A stretch of 8,178 nucleotides of DNA from assembly GCA_021812735.1 (NCBI GenBank), contig JAKAMV010000417.1:1-8178 (forward strand), read 5' to 3'. Shown one piece after another: positions 6,528-8,178 of the stretch. Source of the stretch: Chloroflexota bacterium (GTDB lineage: Bacteria; Chloroflexota; Limnocylindria; Limnocylindrales; CSP1-4). Both the position numbers and the translations under genes were made by a program. The notes under the pieces were generated by a model, which worked only from the letters and a program-made list of their open reading frames with translations, had not been told where the DNA came from and did no database searches. Numbering within the stretch: position 1 is the stretch's first letter; each line of letters starts with the position of its first letter.

Positions 6528-6635
6528 GGCGCGGCCCGGCCCGACCGAGGTCCTCCCCGCCGGGCGGCAGCCCGGAGCGGACTGGCACGGCGTTGTGCGG
6601 ATCGGCCAGGCGGTCGATCCGCGGCGGGCCGTCGG
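6528..6635. other. Unassigned remnant between dehydrogenase break and Fur-family gene
   Basis: These 108 bp separate the last recognisable dehydrogenase codon from the stop of the leftward regulator. Neither strand gives a recognisable protein fragment. No terminal inverted repeat, target duplication or transposase remnant was seen that would explain the truncation. The only structure noticed is a stem-loop at 6597-6622, listed separately. Confidence 0.4.
6597..6622 (-). terminator. Stem-loop after the Fur-family gene
   Basis: GCGGATCG (6597-6604) and CGATCCGC (6615-6622) form a perfect 8-bp stem with a 10-nt loop, beginning 13 nt beyond the regulator's stop codon (6636-6638). Position and stem fit a transcription terminator for the leftward gene. 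There is no T-tract on the exit side, so this may be a factor-assisted or pausing hairpin. Confidence 0.4.
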
Positions 6636-7082
6636 TCAGCCGACGGCGCACCTGGCGCATCGGCCGGCGATCGTGAGGTGGGACAGGTTGACGCGGAAGC
6701 CCCGCTCGGAGGCGAGCGAGCCGGTCAGGCGGGCGGCCTCGTCGGCCCCGATCTCCCAGGTGGCGCCGCAGACCTCGCACCGCAGGTGGCCGTGCTCGGC
6801 GGCCGGGAGCACGTGGAACTCCTCGCGTCCGTCGGCGCCGTGCGAGTGCCGGATGAGACCGATCTCCTCAAGCACGTCAAGGGTCCGGTAGACGGTGGAG
6901 GCGGTGGTGTCCGGATCGCGGGCGCGGCAGCCCTCGACGAGCTCGGCGCCCGTGACGTGGCCCTCCGTCGCCAGGATCACCCCCACGAGCACGCGCCGCT
7001 GCGGCGTCCAGCGCAGGCCGTGGGCGCGGAGCTCGTCGCGGGCCCGGTCGAGGGCCTCGGGCCGGGACTGGTCGGGTGCCAT
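6636..7082 (-). CDS. nur: Fur-family metalloregulator, probably nickel-responsive (Nur type)
   Basis: This 148-residue Fur-family protein binds DNA as a dimer when metal-loaded. The N-terminal winged helix includes RWTPQRRVLV (24-33) and the recognition helix STVYRTLDVLEEIGLI (62-77). The C-terminal dimerisation domain has the structural zinc cysteines C102/C105 (CEVC) and C142/C145 (CARC). The histidines point to nickel. H79, H81 and H135 lie where I recall the nickel-site residues H70, H72 and H126 of Streptomyces Nur, at a constant +9 offset. H42, H97 and H99 match H33, H88 and H90 of the second site; the fourth ligand (H86) would be A95. The gene diverges from a nickel/cobalt permease at 7222, which supports nickel-dependent repression of uptake. 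The ATG at 7082 was chosen from family alignment. It has no Shine-Dalgarno site, and the inverted repeat 7087-7107 lies 4 nt upstream, so autoregulation is plausible. Zur or Mur are less likely alternatives. Confidence 0.88.
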   Translation of the reverse strand: MAPDQSRPEALDRARDELRAHGLRWTPQRRVLVGVILATEGHVTGAELVEGCRARDPDTTASTVYRTLDVLEEIGLIRHSHGADGREEFHVLPAAEHGHLRCEVCGATWEIGADEAARLTGSLASERGFRVNLSHLTIAGRCARCAVG

Positions 7083-7086
7083 GTCG

Positions 7087-7107
7087 CGGCGGATCGTACA
7101 TCCGCCG
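7087..7107. promoter_or_regulatory. Inverted repeat overlapping the regulator's start region, candidate operator
   Basis: CGGCGGAT-N5-ATCCGCCG is a perfect 8-5-8 dyad whose edge is 4 nt upstream of the regulator's ATG (7080-7082). On the minus strand it contains TACGAT (7098-7093), a four-of-six match to the -10 consensus, so a protein bound here would block the regulator's own promoter. It is GC-richer than classical Fur boxes and could instead be an RNA hairpin at the 5' end of the message. Confidence 0.4.
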
Positions 7108-7154
7108 GGCGTGCGTCGCGCCGCGAGCCCCGCCGCCGCAGGAGTCAAACGCCA

Positions 7155-7173
7155 CCGTGTGCAACAACCACGG
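7155..7173. promoter_or_regulatory. Weak 19-bp dyad upstream of the permease, second operator candidate
   Basis: CCGTG-N9-CACGG spans 19 bp, the length of a Fur-type box, and holds the only AT-richer core in this intergenic region (TGCAACAAC). It overlaps the place of a -35 box (GTGCAA, 7159-7164) that would pair with a weak -10 TAGGCT (7182-7187) upstream of the permease. Outer arms are perfect over 5 bp; the inner positions do not pair. Confidence 0.3.
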
Positions 7174-7221
7174 CTCGATGGTAGGCTCCGGGCCTCTCCA
7201 CCCGTCCCAGGAGAACCCGCC

Positions 7222-8178
7222 ATGGCGTCCCCGCTTCGCCGCCTCCTCGCCCCCAGCCCCGTGCGGAACCGGGTGCTCGCGGCCTACGGCTTCATCCTCG
7301 CCTTCAACGTCGTCGCGTGGGGCGTCGCCCTCGCGGCCTCGTCGGCCTACCCCATCCTCCTCCCGACCGCGTTCCTGGCCTACACGTTCGGGCTCCGGCA
7401 CGCCGTTGACGCCGACCACATCGCGGCCATCGACAACTCGACCCGCAAGCTGATGCAGGACGGCCAGCGCCCGGTGGCGGTCGGCCTGTTCTTCTCGCTG
7501 GGGCACTCCACCGTCGTGGTCGCGCTCAGCGTGGTCGTCGCCATCTCCGCGGGAATCGTGAGCGCCATCCCCGAGGCGCAGCGGATCGGCGGGCTCATCG
7601 GCACCGCCGTGTCGGGCACGTTCCTGATCCTCATCGGGGTCATCAACCTCGTGGTGCTCCTCGACATCTACCGGATGTTCCGCACGGTGTCGGCCGGCGG
7701 CGAGTACGACGAGGAGAGCCTCGAGGACTACCTAGCCAACCGCGGCCTGCTGGCCAGGGTGCTTCGCCCGGCCCTGCGGCTGATCCGGAAGAGCTGGCAC
7801 ATGTACCCGCTCGGCTTCCTGTTCGGCCTGGGGTTCGACACGGCGTCGGAGGTGGCGCTGCTGGGCCTCGCCGCGACCTCGGGCGCCGGGGGCATGCCGA
7901 TCCCGCTCATCCTGCTGCTGCCGGCGCTGTTCGCGGCCGGCATGTCCACGATCGACACCACCGACGGCGTGATGATGCTCGGCGCCTATGGCTGGGCCTA
8001 CGTGAAGCCCATCCGCAAGCTCTACTACAACCTGAACATCACGCTCGTCTCCGTGATCATCGCCTTCGTCATCGGCGGCATCGAGATCCTCAGCATCGTC
8101 GCGGGCCAGCTCGGGCTCACCGGGGGCTTCTGGGACTTCGTGACCGGAGTGGACTTCGGCTTCGTCGGCATCGGGATC
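7222..8178 (+). CDS. Nickel/cobalt permease of the NiCoT (HoxN/NixA) family, 3' end cut off
   Basis: The gene runs off the right edge after 319 residues. Family members are about 330-380 long, so only a short C-terminal piece is missing. NiCoT proteins are inner-membrane permeases with about eight helices that import Ni2+ and/or Co2+ with high affinity, feeding urease, hydrogenase or B12-dependent enzymes. The metal signature RHAVDADHIAAIDN at 59-72 includes H60, D63, D65 and H66 in helix II. LGHSTVV (93-99), LGFDTASEVALLG (203-215) and GMSTIDTTDGVMM (240-252) are the other family motifs. Hydrophobic segments lie near 18-40, 45-58, 86-112, 124-148, 195-218, 226-248 and 272-296, with a charged loop at 152-190. 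AGGAG at 7209-7213, 8 nt before the ATG, sets the start. Divergence from the Nur-like regulator suggests repression by nickel. Sequence does not decide between Ni and Co preference. Confidence 0.95.
   Translation, partial: MASPLRRLLAPSPVRNRVLAAYGFILAFNVVAWGVALAASSAYPILLPTAFLAYTFGLRHAVDADHIAAIDNSTRKLMQDGQRPVAVGLFFSLGHSTVVVALSVVVAISAGIVSAIPEAQRIGGLIGTAVSGTFLILIGVINLVVLLDIYRMFRTVSAGGEYDEESLEDYLANRGLLARVLRPALRLIRKSWHMYPLGFLFGLGFDTASEVALLGLAATSGAGGMPIPLILLLPALFAAGMSTIDTTDGVMMLGAYGWAYVKPIRKLYYNLNITLVSVIIAFVIGGIEILSIVAGQLGLTGGFWDFVTGVDFGFVGIGI

Noticed and set aside
6527..6690. Frameshift or sequencing error as the cause of the dehydrogenase truncation
   Set aside because: The two other plus-strand frames were translated through this stretch and neither continues the SDR fold.
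6240..7184. Full 314-residue product from the dehydrogenase start to the TAG at 7182
   Set aside because: After residue ~95 the translation is antisense of the Fur-family gene and contains no SDR motif, so the open frame is accidental.
1..8178. CRISPR array, tRNA/rRNA genes, insertion sequences, riboswitches
   Set aside because: No regularly spaced repeats, no cloverleaf or rRNA-like stretch, no transposase motif, and no recognisable riboswitch core upstream of the permease or other genes.

Overview
This 8.2 kb window is very GC-rich DNA. Codons end mostly in G or C, two genes start with GTG, lysine is scarce in most proteins, and Shine-Dalgarno sites are clear before several genes. This fits a high-GC free-living bacterium, perhaps a soil or sediment lineage of Actinomycetota or Chloroflexota (for example the Limnocylindria side). 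That placement is an inference from composition and gene families; no rRNA or other phylogenetic marker is present. I saw no tRNA, rRNA, CRISPR array, insertion sequence or phage gene.

Left part (1-1018): a small unknown membrane protein, cut by the window edge, is read leftward. Divergent from it is a short receiver-like protein (535-933) that lacks normal two-component residues. Their shared intergenic region holds a perfect 12-bp palindrome and promoter-like hexamers placed as for leaderless transcripts. A possible 18-codon upstream reading frame ends in an ATGA overlap with the receiver-like gene. GC-rich dyads separate that gene from the convergent carbohydrate operon.

Central left (1019-4857, minus strand): a two-gene operon of zwf (glucose-6-phosphate dehydrogenase) followed by a GH15 glucoamylase-type enzyme, joined by a 4-nt GTGA stop/start overlap. 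Neither protein has a signal peptide. The likely role is cytoplasmic release of glucose from alpha-glucans such as glycogen or maltodextrin. After phosphorylation by a kinase not in this window, the glucose would enter the oxidative pentose phosphate pathway and yield NADPH.

Central right (4858-6635, plus strand): a 382-bp divergent intergenic region, unusually dense in inverted repeats and possibly holding a very small gene, leads to a divergent PanB-fold protein. This protein keeps the C-terminal half of ketopantoate hydroxymethyltransferase, including the catalytic Glu, but has lost the canonical metal-binding acidic residues. It is followed by the first ~95 residues of an NAD-type short-chain dehydrogenase that stops abruptly near 6527. 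The two probably formed an operon of unknown pathway, now broken at this locus or in this assembly.

Right part (6636-8178): a Fur-family regulator is read leftward and, divergently, a NiCoT-type nickel/cobalt permease is read off the right edge. The regulator's histidines match, at a constant offset, the nickel-site histidines I recall for Streptomyces Nur. The pair is therefore best read as a nickel-uptake module in which Nur represses the permease. Two dyads in the 139-bp intergenic region are candidate operators.
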